Source: Chrysomallon squamiferum
Lineage: Eukaryota; Mollusca; Gastropoda; Neomphalida; Peltospiridae
DNA: 64,000 nucleotides
Assembly: GCA_012295275.1 (NCBI GenBank)
Contig: CM022677.1
Coordinates: forward strand, 172,069-236,068
Direction: 5' to 3'
Part shown: positions 48,572 through 61,201 of the stretch, in pieces
How the letters are laid out: every line of letters starts with the position of its first letter
Numbering within the stretch: position 1 is the first letter of the stretch
Program-made: the position numbers and the translations under genes
Notes under the pieces: model-generated
Seen by the model: only the letters and a program-made list of their open reading frames with translations
Databases searched by the model: none
Told to the model about the DNA's origin: nothing

Positions 48572-48859
48572 AAGCGTGTGAGACGCCACACCCACAAACC
48601 TCAGTCAAAGCGTGTGAGACGCCACACCTACAAACCTCAGTCAAAGCGTGTGAGACGCCACACCCACAAACCTCAGTCAAAGCGTGTGAGACGCCACACC
48701 CACAAACCTCAGTCAAAGCGTGAGAGACGCCACACCCACAAACCTCAGTCAAAGCGTGTGAGACGCCACACCCACAAACCTCAGTTAAAGCGTGTGAGAC
48801 GCCACACCCACCAACCTCAGTCAAAGCGTGTGAGACACCACACCCACAAACCTCAGTCA
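48572..48859 (+). repeat. 36-bp (12-aa) tandem expansion at the MULE C-terminus
   Basis: Eight units of RVRRHTHKPQSK with a few substitutions (HTY, RER, HQPQ, RHHTH). The unit is highly basic, Arg/Lys/His-rich. All units are multiples of 36 bp, so the frame is kept. Confidence 0.95.
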
Positions 48860-49005
48860 AAGCTGCACAAAGTGACAGGCGTGACAACAGCGAGACTGTC
48901 TCAGATATTTTTAAAGGGTATTGACCTTTGTGTAAGATTTAAAATAGAATAAAAAATAATAATTATGTTCTAAGTGTTGTATCGTATATGTCACTACTAC
49001 TGTGT

Positions 49006-49229
49006 GGAGTGGGGATTTGTCCAAGTGGGGAATTGTCTGTGTGGGGAATTGTTTGTGTGGGGAATTGTCTGTGTGGGGAATTGTCTGTGTGGGGAAGTGT
49101 CTGTGTGGGGAAGTGTCTGTGTGGGGAAGTGTCTGTGTGGGGAATTGTCTGTGTGGGGAAGTGTCTGTGTGGGGAAGTGTCTGTGTGGGGAAGTGTCTGT
49201 GTGGGGAATTGTCTGTGTGGGGAAGTGTC
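49006..49229 (+). repeat. G-rich 16-bp minisatellite
   Basis: About 14 units of TGTCTGTGTGGGGAAT/G. GGGG recurs every 16 bases on the plus strand, giving G-quadruplex potential. All frames on both strands stay open because 16 is not a multiple of three and no unit contains a stop, so the several 80-120-codon frames are artefacts. Confidence 0.95.
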
Positions 49230-49239
49230 CGTTTACCTT

Positions 49240-49600
49240 GAACTTCATACTCAATAATATAGTCGCGCAGTAGCATTGATTACACGGGCATCGGGAGGAG
49301 CAGCAAATTTCAGAGGAATCTGATTGCGACCCGTCGAAGGGTGCACTTTGTAAATATGACAGTCGCAGCTTCGGATTACATCCATTTTGTTTAGGGACAA
49401 GACACGTGAACTGCTGAACAGTGGCATGACAACCAGTCTACATAAACGAGTGGCGAACACTGCTGCCGTGGCCGACGAATATTGTGCGAATTCGTATTAA
49501 GCCGTCTGTGATGGCGGGCCCACCATCTGTTACAGTGTGTAGCGAGTCAGACGCAGTGAATGAAGGAAGAAATAACTAAAGACGGTAAGTTGAGCTGATT
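49240..49600. promoter_or_regulatory. CpG-enriched patch with divergent splice donors (possible bidirectional promoter)
   Basis: Clearly higher GC and CpG than its neighbours (ACGGGCATCGGGAGG, GCCGTGGCCGACGAA, GATGGCGGGCC, which resembles YY1). On the plus strand AAAGACG|GTAAGTTG (49580-49590) and on the minus strand GTTCAAG|GTAAACGG (about 49232) are donor-like and point outward. A minus-strand frame (MLLRDYIIEYEVQ) begins at 49276 and ends at that donor. It could alternatively be a fragment of a GC-richer mobile element. Confidence 0.35.
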
Positions 49601-49619
49601 GCACTTCCACGGTATTTGC

Positions 49620-51300
<1,681 letters not shown>

Positions 51301-51384
51301 ATTAGAGAGAGAAGACGGATATAAAACATCTGTGAGTGAAAATTTGTTTCCTGGGCGCTTTTGTCCGCTTGTGTATTTACTATT

Positions 51385-51419
<35 letters not shown>

Positions 51420-51610
51420 TATTATCATTTCATAAACTTTGTTATTGTAAAAGAAAATAATGTTTTTTGGTTGTTTATTTTTTATCGGTAACAACAACAA
51501 AAAGTTCACGAAGAATTGAGACGAAAAAATGGCAAACAAAAATTTCATGTTCTGTGGCCATGTTCCCGCAGCCATCTTTTTGTACAACGATATCGTTAAT
51601 ATGTTCACAG

Positions 51611-51683
51611 GATGTTCGTGATCTCGAGGGTGTCTTGATGAATATTATTAACAAACAGTTGTTAATGTCGTCGTTTATTAAAA
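51611..51683 (+). CDS. Internal exon of an unidentified plus-strand gene
   Basis: Both splice sites are strong: ATGTTCACAG|GATG and TTAAAA|GTAAGTC. The 24 codons plus one base read DVRDLEGVLMNIINKQLLMS then SFIK. The alternating pattern resembles the winged-helix end of PCI-domain proteins such as PCID2, but this is tentative. No flanking exons of the same gene were recognised. Confidence 0.5.
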
Positions 51684-51760
51684 GTAAGTCGTAACCAAGC
51701 GTGATACGCACCGCGCATTCTGCGTACTACATAAAAGTCACAGGCTAATTATCACTAACA

Positions 51761-51963
51761 TCATCCGCTAATGATTATAGTTCCTGTCTGTGACATTTTG
51801 GTGCGTGTTTTGAACAGTCTTCTTGGTTTCTCAACCATGTTTAATCTGTAAGTGGCTATTAGTTCACCAGACAGGTCGAAATTTATGAACTGATTCCCTG
51901 TTGATATCGGTAAAAATAGTACAACTTTTGACCAAAGGATAAATTTAATGATCAAAATCAAGC
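51761..51963 (-). CDS. C-terminal fragment, possibly NHL/beta-propeller-like
   Basis: On the minus strand, after TTCTTTTAGTGCAG, a frame runs to a stop at 51761-51763. Its latter part reads TGNQFINFDLSGELIATYRL, KPRRLFKTRTKMSQTGTIII, SG. F-D-L-S-G-E-L-I followed by a P-R and a T-G-T-I-I-I-S-G turn resembles the last blade of NHL-type propellers, as in the TRIM-like gene at 17 kb. No upstream exons were found. It may be a fragment of a related gene. Confidence 0.35.
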
Positions 51964-52134
51964 TCTGCACTAAAAGAACATCGCATGAGTAGTAAACAAA
52001 ATAACCACACAGTGATTCTCTTTATTACGACAGACTTCAAACGACTTCGTAACGACAAGTAAACGACTTTTGTTTAACTAAGTCGTCATGTTGACATCTT
52101 CAGGAACATGGCCATGAATTAGAATATATAACCG

Positions 52135-52140
<6 letters not shown>

Positions 52141-52201
<61 letters not shown>

Positions 52202-52219
52202 AAATAATAATAATCATAT

Positions 52220-52262
<43 letters not shown>

Positions 52263-52323
52263 ACCTTTCTAGGTTAAGCAATGCATGGTTGTATCTAAAA
52301 TAGGAATTAAAAAAAACTTCACC

Positions 52324-52390
<67 letters not shown>

Positions 52391-52481
52391 ACAACATACA
52401 TTATTTTAACGAAAAAGTAAAACTTACAATGTACAGATTATGTTCCTGTTTTCAGTCTCTCTCTCTCTCTCTCTCTCTCTC
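52141..52481. repeat. Cluster of microsatellites
   Basis: (AAT)n at 52140-52198, (AC)n at 52223-52252, (AG)n at 52328-52386 and (CT)n at 52456-52481. Confidence 0.95.
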
Positions 52482-52689
52482 CACATTAAAATGAAGGAAT
52501 TGTTTTCTTTTTAAAAAACCCACTAAAAGTATGAATGAAAGGATTAGTTCAGAGGATAGTATCGTAAATATAAATTTTCCATCAGTTAATGATAATGGAA
52601 TGTATGAATGAGTTAATGGAAGGGAGATAACCCCTGTACAGCTTATTATGAAGTGCACAAGAGTTATCTGTTGTGGACTTATATATTCA

Positions 52690-52860
52690 ATGAATTAATT
52701 TTCTATTTACAAGTGAGCTGGACTTGGTAGTCTTCACAGCTGGTATAATAATGACCAGGTTACGTACTCTCCTGTCTGTGGGATGGTTCATATCAATGAT
52801 TCTTTGCTGCTAACTGGAAAGAGTAGCCCGTGAAGCAAAATGTTTATATTGGTTCAAGTC
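52690..52860 (+). repeat. SINE-like element (mollusc-type core)
   Basis: TGTCTGTGGGATGGTTCATA, TCAATGATTCTTTGCTGCTA and ACTGGAAAGAGTAGCCCGTG in this order resemble a conserved SINE core that I recall as common in mollusc genomes. Upstream, GACTTGGTAGTCTTCACAGC could be the decayed tRNA-related head. The copy is diverged, without a clear tail or flanking duplication. Confidence 0.5.
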
Positions 52861-52869
52861 AAGTTTCAG

Positions 52870-53266
52870 GTGAAAACAATTATTTCTTCTAATATTGTCT
52901 TTATGTGACAAAAATTCTTAAAACATTTGAGAAAAATATTGTTTCTTTGAAACAAAACACAAAAAAACTGAAATTAAAACAACGAATTTTATAAATAAAG
53001 ATAAAATGTCAGCTAAATCTAGTATTTATATAAAATCTAAGTTGACTGTGTACAAAGATAAACTGTCCGCTAAATGTAGTATTTATGTAAAAATTAAGAA
53101 GATTGTGTACAAAGATAACACAGAAAGTTAGAAATTTACTTGACATGACTTTTTCTTTGTTTGTTGAGATTTTAAAAATATATAAAACTTTGTTTTAACT
53201 GTGGTAAAATGGTTACTGAAATGAAGCGTAAGTCTGTCGGTGTTTTTGTTTTTTTGTTTGTATCTG
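52870..53266. other. AT-rich stretch without a gene
   Basis: Two diverged copies of ACTGTGTACAAAGATAAA..GCTAAATSTAGTATTTAT (about 52983-53045 and 53046-53115) form a short tandem repeat. Otherwise featureless. Confidence 0.6.
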
Positions 53267-53274
53267 AGTGTGTG

Positions 53275-53357
<83 letters not shown>

Positions 53358-53440
53358 TTTTTTTTATTTACATATAATTATAATGACGGATATTAAACAA
53401 ACGTTGCTAACACCCTAATTTTATTTATTGATGTATTCTT

Positions 53441-53471
<31 letters not shown>

Positions 53472-53508
53472 GTAGTAGTAGTAGTAGTAGGAGTAGTAGT
53501 AGTAGTTA
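53267..53508. repeat. (GT)n followed by (CTT)n/(AGT)n microsatellites
   Basis: (GT)n at 53267-53355, then (TTC)n at about 53438-53470 directly abutting (AGT)n at 53471-53505. Confidence 0.95.
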
Positions 53509-53519
53509 TGGTTTTCTTT

Positions 53520-55094
53520 ATAATGTTCACTTTATTGTTTAAATATTAAGACCACTTACTAAAATTTTACTTTAAAGTATGTTATAATTATTTTATTTTA
53601 TTGTTCACTTAGGAAATAATCTTTAATTTTTAAACAGAGTAATTCGACGCTCGATACATGGATCGATAGATCACAACATTACATCATTTCCAGTGCAAAT
53701 GGGGAAGACCCTGTACAAAAATAACTGTCCAATCAAAATATTAGATTTGATCGGTGACATTCGGGCTTTTCAAATACCTATAAATAACATTAACATAATA
53801 ATATGTTATTCTGCTAACCATCAACTATTTACTAAACCACTAATACTGAAGCGTATTAATTCAAAACTCTCCTTTTCTTAGCAATCCCACAACTAATAAT
53901 ACTAAATCAAACAGCACCTCTATACATTCTTGCCTGCGTCTATTTTTAGATGACGCTGCAATCGGTAGCTCCGCCCACTTGGCTGAATTTTTATAACAAC
54001 TCGCCACTTGTAGACAACATCTGATAGATAAACAGCTCAAGTTTAAATGTTAATCACTGAAGCTTCATAACAGAATAGTTACAAACAAAACATTGTTATT
54101 ACAGCAAATGCACAAGTGATTAAAACCCGAGAAAACACCGATATGCATTTCACAAACATGTTGTCTCATTCTTTAGGTGTCACCTGATGTTTTCTTCTAA
54201 CAGTCTTGTGTGTAAGAGTTGTCTTCAGTTGGAAAGCTTGAGATGAATGATTTAATTAGAGCCTTTTCTTCATCTGATCAGTTATGTTTTGTTTTTATTT
54301 TGAAATATTTTTACATTACAAAATATGTTATCAAAATAAAAACTGAGTGAAGCTGTGTTCATCATAATTAGTAAGTACTGTATAATAGTTATTACTAAGA
54401 TATATGATTTATTTATTTTGATAGTGTCTCAGTTTTATTAACATGAATTTCTGTTCTGGACTCAATCTTTTAAAGACTGATCATAGGTTCTTTAATGTTT
54501 AAGTCATTCTTCTAATTATTGGCTTTTTGATGTTTAAATATTTATTTTTCATTCTTTCAATATTTTGCTAAAATATTTAAAATCATTTTTGATAATTTCA
54601 AATTTTATTTTTTCAATTTCTTGTTGTTCTTATTATTTTAAAAGTTTAACTACACTTTCTTGTTATTATTTTATTCTTACTTATACTGTAAACAGAAAGT
54701 ACTACTATTATATCATGATTAATATTATTATGCAAGTGCCTGTTCTCATTATTATTATAATTATTAGTAGTAGTAATAGTAGTAGTAGTAGTAGTATTAA
54801 AATCTGTAAAATCACTTTGTGGAAAGACTTTGTAGATGACAGACAAAGTTTGTTTTCACAGCAAGTCACTAAATACATTTTTATTATTTGTTCAAGTTCT
54901 GAAATGCAGATAACTGTTTCTTTTCTTTAACAAATGCTTGTTTAAAACTTAATATTGACTTAAATTTCTTTTTAAAGTTTTATTCTGGAGCACAAAGAAA
55001 ACAGATTTGTAATAAAAATGAATAGTAATCACTAATCACAGATGTTAAAAAGTATTAAACTTTGTGTTTCTCATTTGATTTAATGATGAGAGTC
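53520..55094. other. AT-rich stretch without a supportable gene
   Basis: A short patch at 53940-54010 holds CGGTAGCTCCGCCCACTTGG, a GC-box-like motif. No exon follows it. Frames at 53693-53881 and 54565-54930 have no recognisable motif. Confidence 0.5.
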
Positions 55095-55294
55095 NNNNNN
55101 NNNNNNNNNNNNNNNNNNNNNNNNNNNNNNNNNNNNNNNNNNNNNNNNNNNNNNNNNNNNNNNNNNNNNNNNNNNNNNNNNNNNNNNNNNNNNNNNNNNN
55201 NNNNNNNNNNNNNNNNNNNNNNNNNNNNNNNNNNNNNNNNNNNNNNNNNNNNNNNNNNNNNNNNNNNNNNNNNNNNNNNNNNNNNNNNNNNNNN
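55095..55294. other. Assembly gap (200 N)
   Basis: Exactly 200 unknown bases, a conventional placeholder length. A further single N is at 56592. Frames running across it are meaningless. Confidence 1.
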
Positions 55295-55616
55295 CATTTA
55301 ATTATTCGATATTTAAAATTCAGTCAATATAAAGACACATTTACTTACCTTGCATACAACTGCACGAGTTGTGAAGAAAAAGAATAAAAATTTAACTATA
55401 ATAATTTATGAAGGACAAGGAACATAAGCTGAACAAGACTTGGTAATTCTGTTATTACTGGTGATTTGGTTCCACATCTGCCCACTGCCTCCACGTGTCA
55501 GTGAACAAAGGCCAATCTGTTTATAATCAGTCCATGATGCCCATATTTAACACGACATGATTGAGGCTCTGTTTGTATCTGTGGAGATTTATCAGCCTTT
55601 CTTATTCTCAAGAATA

Positions 55617-55862
55617 TGCTTTTGTTTTATTTTTTTCTAATTCAGACTGAGGACCACAACCTCCAGTACCTCATTGTTACATACTCTTCTTCTAGTCAGA
55701 TTCCTTGAACCATTGGAACCACATGTTACTGAACATGGAGTTATAGATGTGAAGTCAGACCAACTTGACCAATGTGGCATGGTTTTGATGGACAAGCACA
55801 ACAGTTCTGTCTACATCAGGGGACTTTGCACACAACCAGTTTTAGATGGGATGTCATTCTGA
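55617..55862 (+). pseudogene. Coding-like fragment, unidentified, with frame break
   Basis: After TTTTTTTCTAATTCAG (ending at about 55645) the frame TEDHNLQYLIVTYSSSSQ stops at IP-TGA. In another frame the reading continues EPLEPHVTEHGVIDVKSDQL, DQCGMVLMDKHNSSVYIRGL and CTQPVLDGMSF to a stop at 55860. Composition is clearly coding-like. Either one base is lost near 55700 or the two halves are separate exons. The family is not recognised. Confidence 0.45.
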
Positions 55863-56039
55863 CACGTTGTTGTTGTTGCCTGAGTTCTGTTTATGCTATT
55901 ACCACACGAGATTTATCATTCGATGTAAGAATATCCTGACAATGCTCCCCTGTTTGCTATTGATGTGTCTGGTTTCAGTTCTGGTGAAAGTGAACAACAA
56001 CCTGTTCGTTTAGCTGTGACGTTAGTGCATACTCTCGAT

Positions 56040-56482
56040 ACCGTTGTCATTGTTACAAATGTTGATGCTGCGTGTTGTTTCGCTTTTTATAAACTATTTT
56101 TATTAATTGCTGTCCTTAATTTCTTAGTGTGTAGATCCTATTTAAAAATATATTGTTGCTATTTGTATTCATGTCGACGTCGTACCTGCGTTGTGTAGTT
56201 TAATTATTGTGCTTTTCATTAACTATTATTATCATTTTTTTATGTGCGCTTCCTGTATTACAATATATTATTATTACCAGTACTATTACTTTTTTTTCTG
56301 TTAATGACGGTATCATTGCCGTCGTGGCTGCATTGTTCTTAACGTTTTTGGTTTACTTCTCTTTATCCTGTTGCGCATGTTAATAACGTTGTTAAACTAT
56401 ATTAAAATACATTATTATTGTTACTATTAACGTCACCGCAGCTGTTGTTCTTCGCTCTGTATTATTATTATTTATTCTTCGC

Positions 56483-56522
<40 letters not shown>

Positions 56523-56620
56523 GTCGCCATCATTGAAGTCGTGCCTGCGTTGTACTCCTAGTTATGTTGTCTTTTTTCGTAGTGTGCGCACNCAGTAACT
56601 GTTATTCTTACTTTCGTAGA
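56040..56620 (-). repeat. Satellite of about 140-bp units, locus 3, inverted
   Basis: The reverse complement of the family at 4.3-5.9 kb: CGTCGTGGCTGCATTGTTCT, TAACGTTTTT, TTACTATTAACGTC and TTCTTAACG cores recur. It is the only locus in this orientation. (ATT)n expansions lie inside it. Confidence 0.7.
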
Positions 56621-56639
56621 GTTAAATACTACAAAATAA

Positions 56640-57042
56640 AAATAAAATAAAATAAATAAATAAATAAATAAATAAATAAGAAAGAAAAACGCCTTCAGCT
56701 AACACCACAGCTGTTTATACGACAAAACTGAGATTGAGTTAAATATTTTAATGTTTGTTATGAATTCATCAAACCTGATCAAAAAGAATTCTCTGTCTTA
56801 GAAAAATGAAATATTTTATTATAAACGACATTAACGTTATGAATGATTTTGTGAAATTAACGTAAAACAGAAGCGTAATATGTTCGTTCCACATCTAAAT
56901 ACGAATATGTTCTTTAGACGAAATATTAACATTAAAATTATATTCACGTTATTAAAATTTAATTCTTAATATGCCGTGCACATTTTCAATGAAAAATAGG
57001 ATTCCTTCGGTAATGTTATTAGCTATACAACACATTACATTG

Positions 57043-57078
<36 letters not shown>

Positions 57079-57880
57079 TTTGTTTTTCCCAAAAATTAAT
57101 GTCCTTCTCGTTGTATACTGAAAAATGATGGTCTTTCATATTAAGATATTTTATTATTAACAGAAACAGGACTATACCGAAAAAGCGTGATATACTAGAT
57201 GAAGATTGTAGTTTCTACTGTATTGATGTTACTGACAATATGTGTTATTTTATTTGTATGACCATAATAACATGAGATTCCGCGACATAATTTACATCTC
57301 TCTCTACATGAAATTAGATGATTAACCTAAAATTAACCTTCCGTTTTTACAGAAAAAAATAAAATAAAATAATAATAATAAAGAAGCGAGAAGGCGCGAT
57401 ATTAAGGTGTTATTATTGTTGTCATTGTTCTATTATTGACAAATACAATGCTTGTTATGTAGATTATTACTGGTGGAGCGGTTATACTAATAATCTAATG
57501 TAATAAGAGAACTTCAGGTATAATATGAAATCTAAAGTATATTACACTATACAACTTGCGCTGATGTACACCTTGAATGTAATGAAAAAACAAAATTTCA
57601 ATTATCATAATAAAACAACATGTTAACCTTGTTTGTTCTCAGCTAATCACTATAAACTGTCGTGATTCCAGGGAATTAACTCAGAGATGTTTAAATGTAA
57701 CCTGTACGATATTAACAAAATCTGACATTAACATTTCTCAACATACTTAACAGCAAAAATCACCGCTCAACTAGCAGTTGATTTTCACCTTTTTCTTTTT
57801 ACACGTAATTAAGCCGGTTATTTTCATTATGCCATGTAAAATTATCATTTATGATTGTCATTAATATCTAATAGATTATA
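56640..57880. other. AT-rich stretch without a supportable gene
   Basis: (AAAT)n at about 56638-56680 and (AC)n at 57047-57076. The rest resembles decayed repeat sequence of the 43.8-46 kb type. No coding signal. Confidence 0.55.
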
Positions 57881-57884
57881 TGTG

Positions 57885-58080
57885 ATTATCAATATTTTAT
57901 GTAGTGTTCGACGTACAGAAAAATTACACCTTTTTAGTTCACGATTTAGAATTAGTAAAATTATCACATTACATTAAAAAACAACATACGCTGTATTTTC
58001 TAAAACAATGTGTTAATATTACCGCTACACCTCTGTTGAGAAACTAATGACGTCTAATACAGATAGTGATGGCTGCGTTA
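57885..58080 (-). repeat. Dispersed repeat, copy 2 (partner at 3.25-3.54 kb)
   Basis: GCTGTATTTTCTAAAACAAT, GTGTTAATATTACCGC, ACACCTCTGTTGAGAAACTA and ATGACGTCTAATACAGA are shared with 3443-3530. The minus-strand reading SLSVLDVISFSTEV is kept and ends with TAG, two codons earlier than in copy 1. An acceptor-like TTGCAGTTTTAACGCAG precedes it. Confidence 0.75.
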
Positions 58081-58157
58081 AAACTGCAAGTGGTATTTTC
58101 ATGACGCTGAGTCAAGTATCTGTGTGTGTCTTTGTGTCTGCTGAACATTAATCTTAC

Positions 58158-58194
58158 CTTTCAGCAACTTCTTTTCAATGATCCATTTCCCCAT
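58158..58194 (-). CDS. Candidate tiny first exon next to repeat copy 2
   Basis: On the minus strand ATG at 58194 opens MGKWIIEKKLLK and ends GAAAG|GTAAGATT, a consensus donor in phase 1. Joined to the acceptor at about 58073 it would read on for nine codons before TAG. It might be a small lncRNA-like transcript or a relic. Confidence is low. Confidence 0.2.
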
Positions 58195-58199
58195 CCACG

Positions 58200-58760
58200 C
58201 AATAATCAGGTGTACACCAAGACGCTAAGAACAATACTGGAACGACGGCAATGACGGCAATGACGAATAAAAAAGCTAAAAGGAATGATGAGGAGTAACT
58301 TTAGGAACCGCGTTCGTACCATGTCAACGACGGCGACATTAGTAGAAATCACAATAACATATTTCAATAGGTGATTCGCCCGCTCAGAAAGTTTGAGGAA
58401 CGATTAATAAAAAAAAGCTAAAGAATAATGAGACCTCTACGAAAGCTAGAAACAACGCCGTTACGACGGCGACGATGGTGATATTGATAGAAATGGTAAT
58501 AATGCATTTTAGTGTAAGATTTGAACATTAAAACAAGTATGAATAATAGTTAATAAAAATGAAAACAATGCCGTTACGACGGTAGCGACGGCGACATTAA
58601 TAGAAATACAGGAGGCGCACGGCCACAAAATAAGAGAACAGCGAATAAAAAGCGAAAAAGAATAACGAGATGTACACCAAGACGTTAAGAACAATACTGG
58701 AACGACGGCAATGACGTCCTCATTAATAGAAAGCGTAACGATATTTTTTAACGTAGGATG
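58200..58760 (+). repeat. Satellite of about 140-bp units, locus 4
   Basis: Four units in the same orientation as loci 1 and 2 (CCAAGACGCTAAGAACAATA, CTGGAACGACGGCAATGACG, CCGTTACGACGG, GCGACATTAATAGAAATACA). GGAACGACGGCAATGACG is shared almost exactly with 4480-4500, so these units are related to that sub-family. Confidence 0.8.
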
Positions 58761-58869
58761 TGCACACGAACTGTCATACTTAATGAAAGGAAAAAGAATA
58801 TTTTTTATTTTTTTCAGAGCAGATGTTTTCAGATGTATTGGTAAATTCCTGGACAATAATAAGCAACTT

Positions 58870-59013
58870 ATTCTAGTGTGAGTTGTAAGCTTTGTGGTTT
58901 TATTTGGTGCATTAATATAAATTATAAGAAGAAAAAAAAAGTAGGTTAAAAAAAAATAACAACACCGTTTATTTGAAGTTTACGGTGAACGATTGGCTAA
59001 TAATAATAAAATA

Positions 59014-59048
<35 letters not shown>

Positions 59049-59685
59049 AAACCACATCGATTTATTATTTTTTATTTTATTTGTTTTGAACATAAATTTA
59101 ATATCTTTTTTTTTTTTTTTTTAGTATCTTATTTGCGGAAAAATGCGGGATGATTTCTGTCTTTGCGGATTTACTTTCTTGTTGGATGTTCGAAGAATAT
59201 TCTACAGCATTGGGATAATCGCATTATCATGCAACAAAAAAGTTGCTTAATGTATTTCATTTTGTGAAGGAGACAGGTATTACTATTTATTATTATTGTT
59301 GTTAATGTGTTTGGATATTTTTCGTTTTATTTAATTATAATTTAAAAGTCATACACGTGATGGCAGCCATCTTATTTTGGAATAATATTTATTTATTTAT
59401 TTATTTATTTATTTATTTTTTAATTTTTTTTTTTTTTGCAAATAACGACACTCGATTAGTAATAAAATTCACCAGTGGTTGTACTAATGTGAACAGCATA
59501 AACAACGTCATGTAAATAAGAAATCATGTTTAGTCTTTAATTTTGTTTTACCAATCACTGTATGATATATCGGGTGCAAATTGTGTGTGACCAGTAATTA
59601 AATTTGTTTAAAAATAAATTGACTTGTGTAGCACACATCACACGACAACTATGTGTCGACTGTCAAAGGATTTATTTATTAATTA

Positions 59686-59754
<69 letters not shown>

Positions 59755-60090
59755 TTTTGAAATAAACTAATAAAACTTTTTAAAAACATATGCTAATTTT
59801 GTTTCACATGTTTTCTGTCAGTTTTTTTATGATTTTCTTTTTTTTTTAATTCATGTTAAATTCATCCTCTATACATTATTAAACATATTTAATTGATTTT
59901 TTTAAACATATTAAAGGTTATAATGGATGGGGCCATAACTGGTTTCATTATTTAAGCTAAATAATTTTATAACTCTATGTTAACATTAAAAACTAATAAA
60001 GATAAATAAAAATTTAAGAAAAATATGACCAGGTTATTTCATATTTAGTCACTGTAAAATATTAATAAAATCACTTGTTATAATAATATT

Positions 60091-60133
<43 letters not shown>

Positions 60134-60590
60134 TTTGTTATCCTCAGTGATAACTGTTCTTTGTTTCCCTTCTTTTTCTTAATTGTCAATTTTAATTTAT
60201 TTACATTTTGTTTTGTTCTACTTCCTTCTTTTTTATCTTCTTATTTTTTGTTATTATTGTGTTAAATTTGTTATTATTATTTTTTTAATCTTTATTATTA
60301 TTATTTATTTTCTTTTTCTTATCATTACTAATACTTGTTTATTGATATGATTATTTTTTGAAGTAGGTGTCTTATGCAGATAATATGACTAATACTATGG
60401 CATCCAAAACTATTTACATCTGTATCTACAGATAATGTACCTGGTTGACATTAATTGCTTCATGACACCTATATGTATTACAAAATGTTCAACTCATACA
60501 ATATAAACCCATGAATGTATAAGGTCTTTATTATTATTATTCATTTGCTTTTTCATTTCATTACTAATATTTATTTATTTTTGATGTTTT
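58870..60590. other. AT-rich stretch without a supportable gene
   Basis: (AAAT)n near 59012-59048, (ATT)n at 59695-59753 and (AC)n at 60095-60128. At 59125 a poly(T)AG precedes 41 open codons (YLICGKMRDDFCLCGF..) that could be an exon, but nothing supports it further. Confidence 0.5.
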
Positions 60591-60968
60591 CCAGGACCAA
60601 TTAAAATCATTATTGGCATGGATATTGCAGAAAGTATAAGGAGAAAATGTTCCAAATGAATTTAAAGAATTTTCTATGAAAAATCAGATATGAGTGAAAT
60701 ATTTTATACATATCTTATCCAGCTACACAATCATTGACCAGACCCACTCTGTAGAGTGCAAGTGCTATAATATGATATATCGATGGTTTACATTCAGCAT
60801 AGACAGGAACAAGAAGGAAAGAGCAGAGTGCAATTGAAGTCTGTGTTCTTGTGAAAACAAGCTGATGCTGGTAAAAACACTTCATCTGCTACGCTGCCAA
60901 ACAAAACAACTTGATAGATGACTGGATTGGCAGTGTGCAAAGACAACAGTCAGGAAGTTGAGCATTAG

Positions 60969-61100
60969 GTGACGTCTGAGCTTGCTGCTCTGAGAATGAA
61001 GCTGGATGAGAAGATAAAGAAAACAGAGGCTGTAGCTGCAGCAGAACAAGATGATTCTCTGGAAGGCAACATTCATGAGAGTGATGTCTCACCATATTGA
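60969..61100 (+). pseudogene. CAMSAP-like coiled-coil fragment
   Basis: The frame VTSELAALRMKLDEKIKKTE, AVAAAEQDD continues to SPY and TGA. The E-L-A-A-L-R-M-K-L-D-E-K pattern matches the short coiled coil that, in CAMSAP/Patronin proteins, lies far C-terminal to the CH domain. An in-frame TAG directly precedes it, and EVEH replaces EVEQQ seen in the similar fragment at 62.95 kb. Here it precedes the CH exons of copy B, so gene order is scrambled. Confidence 0.5.
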
Positions 61101-61201
61101 CAATTCAAATGACCGGGCTAGTCCTGTACCTGATTTAGAGTGGTACCAATGCACCCAGGTCCCTGTCCCCTACTTCATCATCACAAAAATATTTTATGTA
61201 G

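Larger units (their letters stand above)
47574..48952 (+). pseudogene. Broken MULE-type (Mutator-like) transposase, C-terminal half
   Basis: Recognisable pieces in order: CFYHLTQATWRKIQTLGL, the LLVDDV..HIPET segment, LEPVLDFL, then (other frame) RRIQPPELPDGSIPPLRMRR, PPIWNV, TNNTCEGWNSAFAKLVGHAH and PTIWRDIDSIRKDQ, typical of the MULE transposase C-terminus found in many invertebrate genomes. The catalytic N-terminal part is absent. At least three frame changes (near 48066, 48290 and 48362) make it inactive. Two internal segments have expanded as tandem repeats, 23-aa units at 47766-48240 and 12-aa units at 48572-48859. Confidence 0.8.

Noticed and set aside
49006-49229. Regularly spaced repeats resembling a CRISPR array
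   Set aside because: Units are contiguous 16-mers without unique spacers, in a clearly eukaryotic sequence with introns. It is a minisatellite.
48511-49276. Minus-strand frames with repeated CGCGVSHALTEV or HTDNSPHRHFPT units
   Set aside because: They are antisense shadows of the MULE 36-bp repeat and of the 16-bp minisatellite.
55055-55301. Frames crossing 55.1-55.3 kb
   Set aside because: They traverse the 200-N gap and have no meaning.
58509-58856. 115-codon minus-strand frame
   Set aside because: Lies wholly across degenerate satellite units and their edge. The frame is not kept at the other satellite loci.
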